Source: Candidatus Melainabacteria bacterium
GTDB taxonomy: Bacteria > Cyanobacteriota > Vampirovibrionia > Obscuribacterales > Obscuribacteraceae
DNA length: 64,000 nucleotides
Direction of reading: 5' to 3'
Assembly: GCA_003242885.1 (NCBI GenBank)
Contig: QKMZ01000006.1
Location: forward strand, 310,001-374,000
The notes below the pieces were generated by a model. The model made no database searches, was not told the origin of the DNA, and saw nothing but the letters and a program-made list of their open reading frames with translations. Both the position numbers and the translations under genes were made by a program. Positions 63,268 through 64,000 of this stretch are shown here, in pieces. Numbering within the stretch: the first letter of the stretch is position 1; the number at the start of each line of letters is the position of its first letter.

Positions 63268-63549
63268 TGATTTACCGCGTGCGCAAAGAAAGGCAGCAGA
63301 TTCCAGATGGCACAACCAGTAGTTAGGTTGGCAATGCCAAATATAAAGGAATTGTACAAACACAGAGGCAAAAGCGTTTCATCGATAGGATGAAACTTCA
63401 GTAAGAAAACCAGCTCACGCGGGAATCTCATAACACTTTGATTCACTCGAAGTGGTTAGAGTGGTTACAGCAGAAAAAATCAAGAAAGTGAATAACCTTC
63501 TCTTTAGACTGTCCACTGAAACAACCGTACAAATCGGCGAGAAGCTAGT

Positions 63550-64000
63550 TTGAGAGAAATCATCAAAGCTCCAGAACACATCATGCCAGTCGTCAAAGCG
63601 ATTAGGTTTATCGAAGAACGGCTTGACCAGCCGCTTGACGTCAAGCAAGTGTCAGGGCATATTGGTTTTTCGGAATACTACTTCCATCGTATGTTTCTCA
63701 GCGTGCTGGGTGAATCAGTCGCAGAGTATGTACGAAAACGTCGATTATCAGAGGCTGCGCGCAGAATGCTCGATAAGGACGAGAAACTTATTGAGGTTGC
63801 TCTGGCATGCGGATACGACAGCCAGGAGGCTTTTACACGAGCGTTCAAAGCCATGTTTGGCATCACTCCTGGTGTATTTCGTAAGCGCGGCAGAATGTCT
63901 CTGGAGAAAAAACCGGCGACTCTCGACATGATGATGCATTTGGAGGAAGGTGGATTGACTATGCAGCCTGAAATTGTGGAACACAAAGAAGAGCTGGTAA
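63550..64000 (+). CDS. AraC-family regulator, cut by the right edge
   Basis: The frame is open from TTG 63550 (GAGAAG a few bases upstream) to the window end, 150 residues so far. Residues about 15-115 are an AraC-type double HTH: 'FIEERLDQPLDVKQVSGHIGFSEYYFHRMF' as first and 'LACGYDSQEAFTRAFKAMFGITPGVFRK' as second motif (both abbreviated to fit: EYYFHRMF and SQEAFTRAFKAMFG). The DNA-binding part is at the N-terminus. The last residues (MQPEIVEHKEELV) look like the start of a GyrI-like effector-binding domain, as in Rob/SoxS-GyrI fusions. Divergent from the zinc-ribbon gene. An ATG at 63583 is an alternative start. Confidence 0.85.
   Translation, partial: MREIIKAPEHIMPVVKAIRFIEERLDQPLDVKQVSGHIGFSEYYFHRMFLSVLGESVAEYVRKRRLSEAARRMLDKDEKLIEVALACGYDSQEAFTRAFKAMFGITPGVFRKRGRMSLEKKPATLDMMMHLEEGGLTMQPEIVEHKEELV

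Overview
The window reads as a chromosome segment of a Gram-negative-type (double-membrane) bacterium, most consistent with a non-photosynthetic relative of Cyanobacteria (Vampirovibrionia/Melainabacteria, perhaps the Obscuribacterales group). This is an inference from gene content: an OmpR-family regulator with very strong resemblance to cyanobacterial RpaB/Ycf27 (43852-44580), a DUF4388 (PATAN-like) regulator, CpaC/RcpA-type secretins, CsaB and WecG/TagA surface-polymer enzymes, and a split-type glycine dehydrogenase subunit. There is no photosynthesis gene, insertion sequence, prophage or CRISPR array. Base composition looks even throughout, and genes lie on both strands in short operons.

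Region by region. 0.3-3.1 kb: a small membrane protein, then a DUF4388 plus degenerate-GGDEF protein followed by a stand-alone MshEN-like protein. 3.2-8.8 kb: a secreted protein, an acetyl-CoA-synthetase-like ligase and a histidine kinase/LuxR-type regulator pair. 8.9-13.4 kb: a large TadG-like envelope protein, an unknown six-helix membrane protein, an HExxH lipoprotein and a secreted protein. 13.5-17.0 kb: nusB-ftsY-TPR operon, with rsmD divergent. 17.1-25.9 kb: a second, longer MshEN-repeat protein, a PgpH-type 7TM-HD phosphodiesterase, a GT2 glycosyltransferase, and ruvB-yibE/F-cdsA. 25.9-31.1 kb: tRNA-Ser(GCU), an acyltransferase, a methyltransferase, ftcD and glutamate dehydrogenase. 31.1-39.8 kb: a GT-C-like membrane protein, secreted proteins, an IF-2B-like isomerase, a radical SAM protein and a 750-bp non-coding gap with helically phased repeats. 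40.1-44.6 kb: eno, ahcY (with a strong leader hairpin) and the RpaB-like regulator. 45.2-50.0 kb: two tandem paralogous secretins. 50.1-56.7 kb: a BlaI-type repressor, a GmhB-like phosphatase, a histidine kinase paired with a REC-GGDEF-REC protein whose three domains are all degenerate, and csaB-tagA-mrnC. 56.8-64 kb: glcE-glcF, a single-domain pseudo-receiver, RNase D, gcvPB, a zinc-ribbon membrane protein and the start of an AraC-type regulator cut by the right edge.

Two themes recur. The first is an envelope or pilus theme: secretins, a TadG-like protein, csaB/tagA, and glycosyl- and acyltransferases. The second is a set of signalling proteins that keep domain folds but have lost catalytic or phospho-acceptor residues: two degenerate GGDEF domains and three receiver domains without the aspartate, next to two MshEN-type proteins without an ATPase. 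A plausible but unproven reading is a nucleotide- or conformation-sensing network controlling a Tad/type IV-like surface machine. Central metabolism points to use of amino acids and organic acids: ftcD, gdhA, gcvPB, the acs-like ligase and glcEF.
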